Source: Iningainema tapete BLCC-T55 (GTDB taxonomy: Bacteria; Cyanobacteriota; Cyanobacteriia; Cyanobacteriales; Nostocaceae). Taken from it: a stretch of 64,000 bases of DNA. Both the position numbers and the translations under genes were made by a program. A model generated the notes under the pieces. That model did not search any database. It was not told the origin of the DNA and was given only the letters and a program-made list of their open reading frames with translations. Below are positions 8,717 to 16,266 of this stretch, in pieces (the stretch's first letter is position 1; the number at the start of each line of letters is the position of its first letter). The DNA lies in assembly GCF_014698965.1 (NCBI RefSeq), contig NZ_JACXAE010000039.1, forward strand, positions 106,248 to 170,247, given 5' to 3'.

Positions 8717-9082
8717 CTAAAAAACTTTGAGTGTTTTACTGGCAGCTAGTAACTCTAAAACAGCAGAAGCATCCCATTTACCTTCTGCACAACGTTCTGT
8801 ATTCAAGATCAAGCGCAGACTATAAGCATGGGGATAACCTTCTACCTCCATCCAGAGTAAATCACTTTCGGCAACGCATGCAATTTTTTCCTCATCCATC
8901 AATTCACTTGCAAGTTGCTTCATTGTGTCTGCTAGTTGAATTAGCAGGCGGCAAAAATCATTCAATTCTGCTTCTGTTAACTCTATCGCCCATTCATCTG
9001 TTCCCACCAAACCTTTAAATTTAGGTGCTACAGGGTTCCATCCAATACGCCAACCAGATCCACTTTTAATTAGACGTTCCAT
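8717..9082 (-). CDS. DUF1818 family protein
   Basis: 121-residue small soluble protein, full length for the family. Recognised by its N-terminus (MERLIKSGSGWRIGW), then FKGLVGTDEWAIELTEAEL and the WMEVEGYPHAYSLRLIL segment. DUF1818 is a conserved cyanobacterial/plastid-lineage family with no established function. No signal peptide or membrane segment is present. It is the downstream member of a minus-strand run with the 9165 gene and rpoZ, separated by ~80 bases of repeated DNA. Confidence 0.8.
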   Translation of the reverse strand: MERLIKSGSGWRIGWNPVAPKFKGLVGTDEWAIELTEAELNDFCRLLIQLADTMKQLASELMDEEKIACVAESDLLWMEVEGYPHAYSLRLILNTERCAEGKWDASAVLELLAASKTLKVF

Positions 9083-9087
9083 AATTG

Positions 9088-9165
9088 CTAAGAGCTAATG
9101 GCTGATGGCTAATAGCTAATTGCATTACTACGATTAGCGATGAGCAATTAGCTATTAGCGCTCAT
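9088..9165. repeat. Heptamer-type tandem repeats (TAGCTAATGGC/ATTAGC)
   Basis: Gap made of variants of GCTAATGGCTGATGGCTAAT and GAGCAATTAGCTATTAGC, arranged so that left and right halves are largely complementary. It matches the short tandemly repeated (STRR) type of filamentous cyanobacteria and can fold in RNA between the two minus-strand genes. Confidence 0.55.
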
Positions 9166-9662
9166 TACTTCAATTTCTGGGTGTCTGGGGGTTTAGGTTG
9201 ATTGTCAGGATTAAAAACGTTAACCAAAGCTTGTACCAAGGCATCACGTTGACGACGATTCAGCTTGGAAATGACAGTGCGATCGCCTTCAAACGGATTT
9301 TTCCTTAATACATCATTACCTGGATAGTTATAATCATACATAATTTCATTTGCACCCAGGTAATCAGCCAAAGTCAACTTCCAATCGAGGCGATAATTAA
9401 GCGCACGTCCCTTAACGTAATAGTGATACCTAATCAAGCGGCTTACCAAAGTGTTGTTCTCAGCAACTTTCCCAGTTTCTTTACTCAGGTAATTATTTTC
9501 CTTTGGTAAATCTGGTATTTGTTGATACACTTTTTGCCAAACATTGTTGATATCTACTCTTTGGGCTAGGGCGGGTTGAGTGGTTATGAGGATTAAAGTA
9601 AAAAGCAAAAAGCAAAAAGTAAAAAGATAACCCCCATAAATTAACTTTCTGTGTAAGAGCAT
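9165..9662 (-). CDS. Conserved hypothetical secreted protein
   Basis: 165 residues: N-terminal hydrophobic segment (about 9-33, ending TTQPALA) that looks like a cleavable signal peptide, then a soluble basic domain of ~130 residues with no recognised motif (notable: LVSRLIRYHYYVKGRALNYRLDWKLTLADYLG split over 70-105, and NRRQRDALVQALVNVF near the end). The DNA for the hydrophobic core (9594-9632) consists of AAAAAGY heptamers. Function unknown. It sits between rpoZ and the DUF1818 gene on the same strand. Confidence 0.65.
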   Translation of the reverse strand: MLLHRKLIYGGYLFTFCFLLFTLILITTQPALAQRVDINNVWQKVYQQIPDLPKENNYLSKETGKVAENNTLVSRLIRYHYYVKGRALNYRLDWKLTLADYLGANEIMYDYNYPGNDVLRKNPFEGDRTVISKLNRRQRDALVQALVNVFNPDNQPKPPDTQKLK

Positions 9663-9704
9663 TTCTTTATGAATGCCTTTTAACTTTTAAATGAATGCCT
9701 TTTG

Positions 9705-9941
9705 CTATACTTCGCCGATAATTTCTGGCTGAGTCAGTTCGTCTGACATCTCAATAATTGCCCTCAGCACAGGCTTCATCATGATATCATCTGCATTATC
9801 AAAGTCTTCATAACGCCGACGTTTTGCACGATTTGCCACCTGAACTGTAATGCGGTAGCGATTTGATGCCGCGCTAATTAAATCTTCAGCCCGGTGCATA
9901 ATCTGAGATTGAGTAGTCTCGAACTTAGAACGCTTTAGCAT
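9705..9941 (-). CDS. rpoZ: RNA polymerase omega subunit
   Basis: 78 residues beginning [20 protein letters not shown], the usual start of cyanobacterial omega (an upstream ATG at 9947 adds only Met-Ile). Omega binds the C-terminal tail of beta-prime and helps assembly of core polymerase; in cyanobacteria it also affects sigma recruitment. The conserved segments [15 protein letters not shown] and [11 protein letters not shown] are present and length is normal. Upstream, an inverted repeat TAGACAG-N4-CTGTCTA (9981-9998) lies in the divergent gap shared with the fasciclin gene. TACACT preceded by TGC on the minus strand (near 9970) is a possible extended -10. Confidence 0.9.
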   Translation of the reverse strand: MLKRSKFETTQSQIMHRAEDLISAASNRYRITVQVANRAKRRRYEDFDNADDIMMKPVLRAIIEMSDELTQPEIIGEV

Positions 9942-9980
9942 AATCACTGGTTCTCGAAGTCTTTTTTAGTGTAGCAGTAT

Positions 9981-9998
9981 TAGACAGTCTGCTGTCTA
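9981..9998. promoter_or_regulatory. Inverted repeat in the rpoZ/fasciclin divergent gap
   Basis: TAGACAG, four bases, CTGTCTA: a perfect 7-bp dyad between the divergent rpoZ and fasciclin-domain genes. It has the size of an operator for a dimeric regulator. No regulator can be assigned. Confidence 0.3.
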
Positions 9999-10089
9999 GT
10001 ATGGAATTGATCACAACCTCTCTATTGATAGAGGTAAATAGATATTTGTCACTTTATAAGTATTTTGTAACAAATATTAACACAACCTC

Positions 10090-10509
10090 ATGGCTAATCT
10101 TGTTGAAACAGCACGCAATGCTGGCAAATTTAACACACTAGTCAAAGCTGTTGAAGCTGCTAACTTAGTGGAAACGCTCACAAGTCCTGGTCCTTACACA
10201 GTATTTGCACCTACTGATGATGCCTTTGCCAAGCTGCCAGAAGGAACTTTAGACTCTTTATTGCAAGACATCCCCAAGTTAGAAAAGATTTTAACATATC
10301 ATGTTGCTTTTGGAGATGTTCGGTCTGACGATTTGAGCGAAATTGATGAAGCACCGACAGTTGAAGGGTCAGTTTTGGCAATTGAGTCGGCGAATGGAAA
10401 ATTTAAAGTAAATGACGCTAATGTTGTGCAAACAGACATTCTCACTGAGAATGGCGTAATCCACGTTATTGATGCAGTATTAATGCCTGCATTGGTTGCA
10501 GGAAAGTAG
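10090..10509 (+). CDS. Fasciclin (FAS1) domain protein
   Basis: 139 residues making up a single FAS1 domain without signal peptide. H1 motif YTVFAPTDDAFAKLP (about 36-50), LEKILTYHVAFG in the middle and NGVIHVIDAVLMP near the end are diagnostic. FAS1 modules mediate adhesion or protein-protein contact. Short single-domain, leaderless versions are common in cyanobacteria and their role is unclear. Followed at once by a GTAGAGACG palindrome. Confidence 0.88.
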   Translation: MANLVETARNAGKFNTLVKAVEAANLVETLTSPGPYTVFAPTDDAFAKLPEGTLDSLLQDIPKLEKILTYHVAFGDVRSDDLSEIDEAPTVEGSVLAIESANGKFKVNDANVVQTDILTENGVIHVIDAVLMPALVAGK

Positions 10510-10514
10510 GCAGC

Positions 10515-10543
10515 GTAGAGACGCGCCGCCGGGGCGTCTCTAC
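10515..10543. repeat. GTAGAGACG...CGTCTCTAC palindrome, copy 1
   Basis: GTAGAGACGC and its complement GCGTCTCTAC flank CGCCGCCGG. Same family as 14941-14969, 39935-39963 and 63423-63451. It follows the fasciclin stop by six bases and could act as a transcript-end stem. Confidence 0.7.
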
Positions 10544-10596
10544 AGGATTAGGCAATGAGAAAAGGATTTTTATTAATCACACCAATAGTGTAGCCA

Positions 10597-12051
10597 CTAC
10601 CGTACACCCAAAATACAACCAGCTCGTGGCGGAACAGTTAAAGTAAGCTTATCTCCTTCCACATTCCATTCCACCTCAGCTTTCCCATATAAAAGCTTGT
10701 TAGGTTGAGATTGTATAGCAGTATCTACATGGGCTTTAGTTGGGGCTGTACCAACGTTAACCGCAACAATCAGTTCTTCTGTTCCCAAAATTCGTGCAAA
10801 CACGTAAATTCCGCCTTGGGCAAATAAAACTTTGTATTCACCTGTACGCAAACACGGGTAAGCATGGCGAAGGGATATTAATTGACGGTGAGTGTTGAGA
10901 ATTTCTCGATCCCAACTAGCTTCTAATGGAAAGCCACGACGTGAATCTGGATCTAAAGCACCAGGTAAACCCACTTCATCACCATAATAGATACTAGGCG
11001 CACCAGGAAAGGTGAGTAATAATAAAGTAGCTAATTCTACACTCGCTTTATCGCCGCCAGCAATCGTCATCAATCTTGCTGTGTCGTGACTTGCGAGTAA
11101 GTTTAACTGGGTAAGCTGAATTTCCCAAGGATAAAGTTGTAGTACTTCTTGAATTTTTTCAGCGTACTCCGCAGCAAATAATGGTGGGTATGGTTTGTAG
11201 TCGCGGCTTTGTACTTGATCCATCACCACGCGATCGCCTGCCGTAAATGCTATAGTGGGTCCAGCAAATAGATAATTCATCACCCCATCAAACTGGGTAC
11301 CATCCAACCACTGACGAGAATCACCCCAGACTTCCCCCACAATGTATGCTTCTGGATTAATTACTTTAACGCGAGATCGAAACTCTTGCCAAAAACCTGG
11401 AGTTGTAATTTCAAACGGAACATCCAACCGCCAACCATCAATGCCGAACTTTATCCAATACTCGGCAATTTCCATAATATATTCCCGCACTTCCGGGTTA
11501 TCGTGGTTAAATACTGGTAGTGCTCTATTATCTGCCCAACCAACATAGTTTGCCGGATATTCTCCATTATAAGGAGAAACAGGCCAAGCCTCAATTTTAA
11601 ACCAATCTACCCAAGGCGAATAGGGACCATTTTCTAAAACGTCGTGGAAAAAGAAAAAGCCTCGACTAGAATGGTTAAACACCCCATCTAGAACCACTTT
11701 TATATTACGTTCATGAGCCGCATCTAACAAGTCCTTAAAAGCCGCGTTTCCCCCCAACATGGGATCAACTTGATAATAATCGTGAGTGTGGTAGCGGTGA
11801 TTACTAGCTGATTGAAAAATCGGCGTAAAGTAAATGGCGTTAATGCCCAAATCCTGTATATAGTCTAACTGCTCGATAATACCCCATAAATCACCACCCT
11901 TGTAACCTTGCAGTGTTGGCATTGCTTCCCAATCTTCCCAACGAGCATTATGTAACAACTTTTTGCGCGGCTGTTTACTTTTGGCAAACCGATCTGGAAA
12001 AATTTGGTAGAAAACAGCGTGTTTAACCCAGTCTGGTGTTTTGATCTGCAT
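10597..12051 (-). CDS. GH13 alpha-amylase family (neopullulanase-like) glycosidase
   Basis: 484 residues; a (beta/alpha)8 alpha-amylase barrel with all conserved regions: region I DGVFNHS, region II GWRLDVPFE (nucleophile Asp210), region III IVGEVWG (acid/base Glu240) and region IV LLASHDTAR (Asp323). A C-terminal beta-sandwich follows from about residue 405. There is no signal peptide, so it is a cytoplasmic alpha-glucan or maltodextrin hydrolase, plausibly for glycogen breakdown. Length and the early YQIFPDRF motif fit the cyclomaltodextrinase/neopullulanase group, but the large N-terminal domain typical of those enzymes is absent. Exact specificity cannot be read from sequence. Confidence 0.9.
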   Translation of the reverse strand: MQIKTPDWVKHAVFYQIFPDRFAKSKQPRKKLLHNARWEDWEAMPTLQGYKGGDLWGIIEQLDYIQDLGINAIYFTPIFQSASNHRYHTHDYYQVDPMLGGNAAFKDLLDAAHERNIKVVLDGVFNHSSRGFFFFHDVLENGPYSPWVDWFKIEAWPVSPYNGEYPANYVGWADNRALPVFNHDNPEVREYIMEIAEYWIKFGIDGWRLDVPFEITTPGFWQEFRSRVKVINPEAYIVGEVWGDSRQWLDGTQFDGVMNYLFAGPTIAFTAGDRVVMDQVQSRDYKPYPPLFAAEYAEKIQEVLQLYPWEIQLTQLNLLASHDTARLMTIAGGDKASVELATLLLLTFPGAPSIYYGDEVGLPGALDPDSRRGFPLEASWDREILNTHRQLISLRHAYPCLRTGEYKVLFAQGGIYVFARILGTEELIVAVNVGTAPTKAHVDTAIQSQPNKLLYGKAEVEWNVEGDKLTLTVPPRAGCILGVR

Positions 12052-12139
12052 AAATTTCTTTGTATTACTCCAAAGTCATAGTTGCAGATCTAGGTCATTT
12101 ACAACTCACACTTGTGGTAGAAAATGTCACGCTATTTAT

Positions 12140-12172
12140 AGAAACCCGGTTTCTTCAAGAAACCGGGTTTCT
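12140..12172. repeat. Long perfect palindrome GAAACCCGGTTTCTT
   Basis: GAAACCCGGTTTCTT (12141-12155) and its exact complement (12157-12171) with one central base. It lies in the gap between the amylase start and the histidine kinase stop, and looks like a dispersed cyanobacterial intergenic palindrome. Confidence 0.6.
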
Positions 12173-12229
12173 AAAACATCGGACTTGTGCTATGAGACGC
12201 TTAATTTATTCCCTGGCTTACATTCATAG

Positions 12230-13942
12230 CTATAAGCCAGCAAGTTGAGCAACAACTGCAACTAATTCGGCAGGCTCAACTGGCTTAGGAACATGTACTT
12301 GAAAACCAGCAGCCAGTGCTTGTTGCTGATCATATTCTCCCACATAGGCGGTAAGAGCGATCGCCGGAATGTCCCTTCCTTCTTCTGGTGTCAAAGATCT
12401 AATTTGACGCATCAGGGTGTAACCGTCTACTTTGGGCATCCCAATATCGATCACTAATATATCTGGTTGCTGATGATTCAGTTCTTCTAAAGCCTCTTGG
12501 GCAGATCCTACTACAGTTACATTAGCTTTATATTGTTCAAGTGCGAAGGCAATAAATTTCCTTGTACCTTCGTCATCTTCTACTACTAAGACTTTTACAT
12601 CACTCAAATCTAGAGATAACTTTGGTGGTTCACTATGAGAATTTGTTGCCTGGGAATTAGTCATTAGCGGTAGTTTGATTGTAAAGGTTGCACCACCTCC
12701 AACACCAGGACTTTCTGCTACCAAAGTTCCTCCATGAGCTTCTACTAGTTGTCGAGATATAGCCAACCCCAACCCTAAGCCCCCAAATTGGCGCGTAATT
12801 GAGCCATCTTCTTGGCGAAAACGATCAAACACAAACGGTAGAAAGTCAGCACTGATACCTTGCCCTGTATCGCTGACTGAAATTTGGGCATAAATTTCTA
12901 ATCTCTGTAATTCTACTGTAATTAAACCACCTTGTGGAGTAAACTTAATTGCATTAGAAAGCAAGTTCCAAAAAACTTGTTGCAATCTGCCTGCATCGCC
13001 CATGACTTGTCCTACAGTTACGTCAAGCATGGTTCTGATATGAATTGACTTCGCTTGAGCTGCTAAACCAACGGTTTCTAGAGCTGCTGCGATTGGTGTA
13101 ACTAATGTAACTGATGTCAAATTGAGCGATAATTTGCCTTGTATGATTCGCGAGAGATCCAGCAAATCGTCAACCAATTTTGCTTGACGTTTGGCATGTT
13201 GCTCAATGGTTACTAGTGCCTCTTGAAGCCTTGCTTCTGATAATTTATTTGTTTGTAGTAGCTTTGACCAACCTAGAATTGGCGTAAGTGGAGTTCTCAA
13301 TTCGTGAGAGAGCATTGCCAAGAATTCATCTTTAACTCGGTTTGCCGCTTCTGCCTCGGCACGATTAGCTTGCTCCCGCTCTAGCAAGCGATCGCGTTCT
13401 TGCTCCATCAGTTTGCGCGGCGTAACGTCTCGTTGAATTGCTACGAAATGTGTAATTTTTTGATTTACATTCCGAATCGGTGTAATATGCCATTCAATAT
13501 AAAATTCCGAACCGTCTTTACGGTAATTAATTGCTTCGCCGTGAAAAGGTAATCCTTCAGATAGATGTTCACGTAAATCATCTAGCAATGCACGACTAGT
13601 TTTAGGACCTTGGAGCAAACGTGGGGTTTTACCCAGCACTTCATCAAGTGTATAACCTGTCATCTGGCTAAAGGCTGGATTGACAAAAACAATTTTCGGA
13701 TGTGGTGGATCGAGTTTTGCTGTGGTGATAATAATGGAATCCTTGGATTGCTGCACCGCAGATAGCAAAAGCCGAATGGTTTCCTCTGTTACCTGCAACT
13801 CCCTCAATCCAATACTCAATCTGTCCAAAGCATCTGTCAATTGACTTTGTTGCTGTAAGGGTAATTCGCTCTTCTTCTTTTGCAGTTCTGCCATCCGTTT
13901 GTGCAGGTACTGAATCTGCTTCACAAACTCGTCTTGATTCAC
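12230..13942 (-). CDS. Hybrid sensor histidine kinase (PAS-HisKA-HATPase-REC)
   Basis: 570 residues, no membrane segment. Order: N-terminal coiled coil (1-55), PAS with PAC (~58-180), HisKA with phospho-acceptor His213 in MLSHELRTPL, HATPase_c (~310-430; N, G1 DTGQGI and G2 GLGLGLAI boxes), and a C-terminal receiver (~448-570) with phospho-acceptor Asp499 (VIDIGMP) and Lys in VPKPVEP. The PAS resembles LOV domains (GKTPRLLQG), but the flavin-adduct Cys position is Pro, so it is not a classic blue-light LOV. It is a soluble phosphorelay sensor; signal and partner are unknown and no response regulator is adjacent. Confidence 0.92.
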   Translation of the reverse strand: MNQDEFVKQIQYLHKRMAELQKKKSELPLQQQSQLTDALDRLSIGLRELQVTEETIRLLLSAVQQSKDSIIITTAKLDPPHPKIVFVNPAFSQMTGYTLDEVLGKTPRLLQGPKTSRALLDDLREHLSEGLPFHGEAINYRKDGSEFYIEWHITPIRNVNQKITHFVAIQRDVTPRKLMEQERDRLLEREQANRAEAEAANRVKDEFLAMLSHELRTPLTPILGWSKLLQTNKLSEARLQEALVTIEQHAKRQAKLVDDLLDLSRIIQGKLSLNLTSVTLVTPIAAALETVGLAAQAKSIHIRTMLDVTVGQVMGDAGRLQQVFWNLLSNAIKFTPQGGLITVELQRLEIYAQISVSDTGQGISADFLPFVFDRFRQEDGSITRQFGGLGLGLAISRQLVEAHGGTLVAESPGVGGGATFTIKLPLMTNSQATNSHSEPPKLSLDLSDVKVLVVEDDEGTRKFIAFALEQYKANVTVVGSAQEALEELNHQQPDILVIDIGMPKVDGYTLMRQIRSLTPEEGRDIPAIALTAYVGEYDQQQALAAGFQVHVPKPVEPAELVAVVAQLAGL

Positions 13943-14031
13943 GTCCTATCTTCCGCAGCCATCACTTCAATTCTATTGTCTCGGCTTAAGTTATGCAAAA
14001 CATTTATACTAGGAGAGATTTTTGCAACCCC

Positions 14032-14069
14032 ACCCTAGCCCTCCCCTTACAAGGGGAGGGTTGGGGGGG
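14032..14069. repeat. CCCTCCCCTT / AAGGGGAGGG palindrome
   Basis: Perfect 10-bp arms (14039-14048, 14051-14060) around AC, followed by TTGGGGGGG. A similar element lies at 20930-20958. It sits in the 13943-14313 gap, downstream of nothing coding, just ahead of the riboswitch. Confidence 0.55.
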
Positions 14070-14103
14070 TTTACTTCAAATTGGAATAAATGTATAATTA
14101 CTT

Positions 14104-14260
14104 ATACAAAGAAGGGGAGTAGCTGCTGGCAAGCAATAGCCAGTACACCTGAATCAACATACTGGTGATTAACCTGGTTCTGGTGACAAGGAAGTAAATT
14201 TCTTCTTGGAAGTGAGACCTTCACTAACTTCACATCAACAAATGTGAAGCTTGGTGAAGT
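14104..14260 (+). promoter_or_regulatory. yybP-ykoY-type Mn2+ riboswitch
   Basis: Leader of the GDT1-type exporter gene. Class hallmarks of yybP-ykoY are visible: GGGGAGTAGC at 14114-14123, an internal paired arm (CTGGC...GCCAG), ACCTGGTTC near 14172, and the closing GTGAGACCT at 14212-14220. Just downstream is a strong stem (CTTCAC.. CTTCACAT, loop CAACAA, ATGTGAAG..GTGAAG, 14219-14258) that fits an expression platform. AGGAG (14300-14304) and the GTG start follow. This RNA class binds Mn2+ directly and switches on Mn exporters, which fits the downstream gene. Boundaries are approximate. Confidence 0.8.
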
Positions 14261-14313
14261 ATTGCCACTCTCATCAAGCTTCACTCTGATACTATTTTTA
14301 GGAGCTTGGTAGA

Positions 14314-14934
14314 GTGTTAACAGCTTTCACAGCGGGTTTATTACTAATCACAGTTTCAGAACTTGGAGATAAAACTTTTTTCATCGCCGTAATTTTAGCG
14401 ATGCGCCATTCACGTCAGCTAGTATTTGCGGGTGTGACAGCGGCGTTGGCTGTGATGACAATTCTTTCGGTAATAGTAGGACAAGCAGTGTCTTTATTAC
14501 CATCGGTTTATATTCATTACGCCGAAATTGCTTTGTTTGTGATATTTGGTATAAAATTACTTTACGAAGCAAGCAAAATGTCTAATTCTACTTGTAACGC
14601 AGAAGTAGTAGAAGAGGCAAAAGCCGTCGTAGAAGAAGCAGAAATACAACTACCCAAGCAGAAAAAGGGGTTAGCAATATTACTGGAAGCATTTGTATTA
14701 ACTTTTATGGCGGAATGGGGCGATCGCACGCAAATTGCCACCATCACTCTAGCGGCTGGTAACAATCCTATCGGGGTGACAACAGGCGCAGTTTTGGGAC
14801 ATGCTATTTGTGCAGCGATCGCTGTGATGGGCGGAAGAATGCTGGCTGGGCGGATTAGTGAGCGTACACTAACCATTGCAGGGGGTTGTTTGTTTCTGCT
14901 GTTTGGTTTGTTAGCAGCCGTGGAAGGTATATAG
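14314..14934 (+). CDS. GDT1/TMEM165 (UPF0016) family Mn2+ exporter
   Basis: 206 residues with six predicted membrane helices in two homologous halves. Each half has the family signature E-x-G-D-K/R-T: ELGDKT at 16-21 and EWGDRT at 134-139. The halves are separated by an acidic, charged loop (about 90-115). The family moves Mn2+ (and in some members Ca2+) out of the cytoplasm in exchange for protons; the cyanobacterial member Mnx guards against Mn toxicity. Start is GTG at 14314, with AGGAG nine bases upstream. The Mn2+ riboswitch in the leader independently supports manganese as substrate. Confidence 0.92.
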   Translation: MLTAFTAGLLLITVSELGDKTFFIAVILAMRHSRQLVFAGVTAALAVMTILSVIVGQAVSLLPSVYIHYAEIALFVIFGIKLLYEASKMSNSTCNAEVVEEAKAVVEEAEIQLPKQKKGLAILLEAFVLTFMAEWGDRTQIATITLAAGNNPIGVTTGAVLGHAICAAIAVMGGRMLAGRISERTLTIAGGCLFLLFGLLAAVEGI

Positions 14935-14940
14935 GGGGTT

Positions 14941-14969
14941 GTAGAGACGTTCCGCCGGAACGTCTCTAC
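14941..14969. repeat. GTAGAGACGTTCC palindrome, copy 2
   Basis: GTAGAGACGTTCC (14941-14953), GCC, then the exact complement (14957-14969). It lies six bases after the exporter stop and between convergent genes, so it may double as a transcript-end stem. Confidence 0.7.
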
Positions 14970-14991
14970 AGAAATCCTGGACTACCCCCGA

Positions 14992-15840
14992 TCACTTCTT
15001 CTCTGGCGTGGGTGTAGGGGAAGATTCAGCAGCCCTTTGATTAATTTCGTCTTTATACTGAGCTGGTGCTAGAGCCGCAGCTTTGGTGAACAAAGGCTTT
15101 GCCTCATCTATTTTGCCCTGTTTCTTTAAAAGCATAGCCTTTGCTAGAACTGGGCGAAAATCCTGCTTGTCGCTCTCAATAGCTTGATCGTAAATAGCTT
15201 GAGCTTGAGAGTAGCGTTGTTGGGAGGCTTGAACATTGCCCAACAACAACTGTACGGCAATTGTATCAATACTTCCCGGCTGAATTTTATTTTCCGTCTT
15301 CGCCTTAGAGAGGGTATCTTGTAACAAACCGATCGCTGCTTCGGGACGTTTTTGCTCTAACAGCAGAACAACCATACCTTGCAAAGCTTTGATATCTCCT
15401 GGTTTTGTTTGTAGAATTGAGCGATAGGCAGCAGCAGCTCCTTCCTTATCACCTATTCCCAACTTAACTTGACCAAGTAGTACCGTGTATTCTGTATTAT
15501 CTGGATTGAGTTTAGCAAGTTTCTCTAAAGGTTCAATTACTCCCTTAATGTCAGCTTTTCCTTGCCGATGTAGAAGTAAGCGTGCCTCTAGAAGGCTTTT
15601 GAGCGCAGCTTGGTTTTCAGGTTCCCGCTGCAAAACCAATTCTAAACCGCGTATTTCGTCTTCTAGTTTTGACTTTTGCTCTGTTTGAGCTGGTTGATTA
15701 AATACCCCAAACAAGGGAATAATTGACCCACCAATTAGAGCAATAACTGAGATCGCTAACACCACATTAATTAGCCAGCGATTGCGAGATTTAGACACAA
15801 AACCTTCCTTTACTTTAATAATAGTGTTATTCACAGCCAT
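14992..15840 (-). CDS. Membrane-anchored TPR protein
   Basis: About 282 residues from the ATG at 15840 (MAVNNTIIKVKEGF). An upstream ATG at 15921 would add 27 residues that look non-coding. One transmembrane segment (~22-43, VVLAISVIALIGGSIIPLFG) anchors it. It is followed by a short coiled region and at least four TPR motifs (e.g. NPDNTEYTVLLGQVKLGIGD, KPGDIKALQGMVVLL). The C-terminal tail is Pro/Ser rich (SSPTPTPEKK). TPR arrays act as docking platforms; the partner is unknown. Topology (TPR in cytoplasm or periplasm) is not decided. Confidence 0.8.
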   Translation of the reverse strand: MAVNNTIIKVKEGFVSKSRNRWLINVVLAISVIALIGGSIIPLFGVFNQPAQTEQKSKLEDEIRGLELVLQREPENQAALKSLLEARLLLHRQGKADIKGVIEPLEKLAKLNPDNTEYTVLLGQVKLGIGDKEGAAAAYRSILQTKPGDIKALQGMVVLLLEQKRPEAAIGLLQDTLSKAKTENKIQPGSIDTIAVQLLLGNVQASQQRYSQAQAIYDQAIESDKQDFRPVLAKAMLLKKQGKIDEAKPLFTKAAALAPAQYKDEINQRAAESSPTPTPEKK

Positions 15841-16035
15841 TCCAAAAAGTAAAAATTTTAAAAACTTTACGGAATCTCGTGAATTGCTTGTGAATTTTAT
15901 AACAAGTGGCAACTGCCGCACGAGAATGCAAGTGATGACTTTTGGAGGAACCTTCAGAATTTTAACTATGGTATGCTTCCGAAACTAGTAAAAAGGCGCT
16001 AAATTACACATTTAGTGTATGTGCAAAACTTAAAG

Positions 16036-16153
16036 GAGCGCCCTGTTGTGGTTCCTAAAGTTAAGGAGCCGATCGCTTGGCGAGGGATTTTACCCGACAA
16101 AAGCGAACTGGCAAGCGACTACAGTCGCGTCTTTAGCATCCTACAGGGCGCTC
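16036..16153 (+). promoter_or_regulatory. Branched RNA fold enclosing the small ORF's ribosome site
   Basis: Closing stem GAGCGCCCTGT/ACAGGGCGCTC (11 bp, perfect). Inside are GGTTCCT-N7-AGGAGCC, TCGCT...AGCGA and GCGAC-TACA-GTCGC. The outer stem covers GAG of the Shine-Dalgarno site, so it could block initiation at 16048. Function inferred from pairing only. Confidence 0.35.
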
Positions 16154-16170
16154 ACCGTGTGACAGTTTAG
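16048..16170 (+). CDS. Candidate 40-residue small protein
   Basis: GTG start at 16048 with GGAG (16035-16038) nine bases upstream, 40 sense codons and TAG at 16168-16170. The product would begin VVPKVKEPIAWRG and end in FSILQGAHRVTV; composition looks like a real soluble peptide. No family is recognised. A perfect 11-bp inverted repeat (GAGCGCCCTGT 16036-16046; complement 16143-16153) pairs the ribosome site with codons near the stop, and hairpins lie between. It could alternatively be a structured non-coding RNA. It precedes the 16267 gene by ~100 bases and may share its transcript. Confidence 0.4.
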   Translation: MVPKVKEPIAWRGILPDKSELASDYSRVFSILQGAHRVTV

Positions 16171-16266
16171 GAAGAAAATATACTTTCTTTGCTCCGCACA
16201 AACGCTCTTGAGCGCTGCCTTAGTAAAATCCCACAATGGGATGTGTCTCCGCCGCAAGGAGTTTTT

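Noticed and set aside
13550..13700. PAS domain of the hybrid kinase considered as a LOV photoreceptor
   Set aside because: The flavin-adduct cysteine is replaced by proline in GKTPRLLQG.
16036..16153. Branched fold considered as 6S, SRP or tmRNA, or a known riboswitch
   Set aside because: None of the conserved sequence blocks of those classes is visible.
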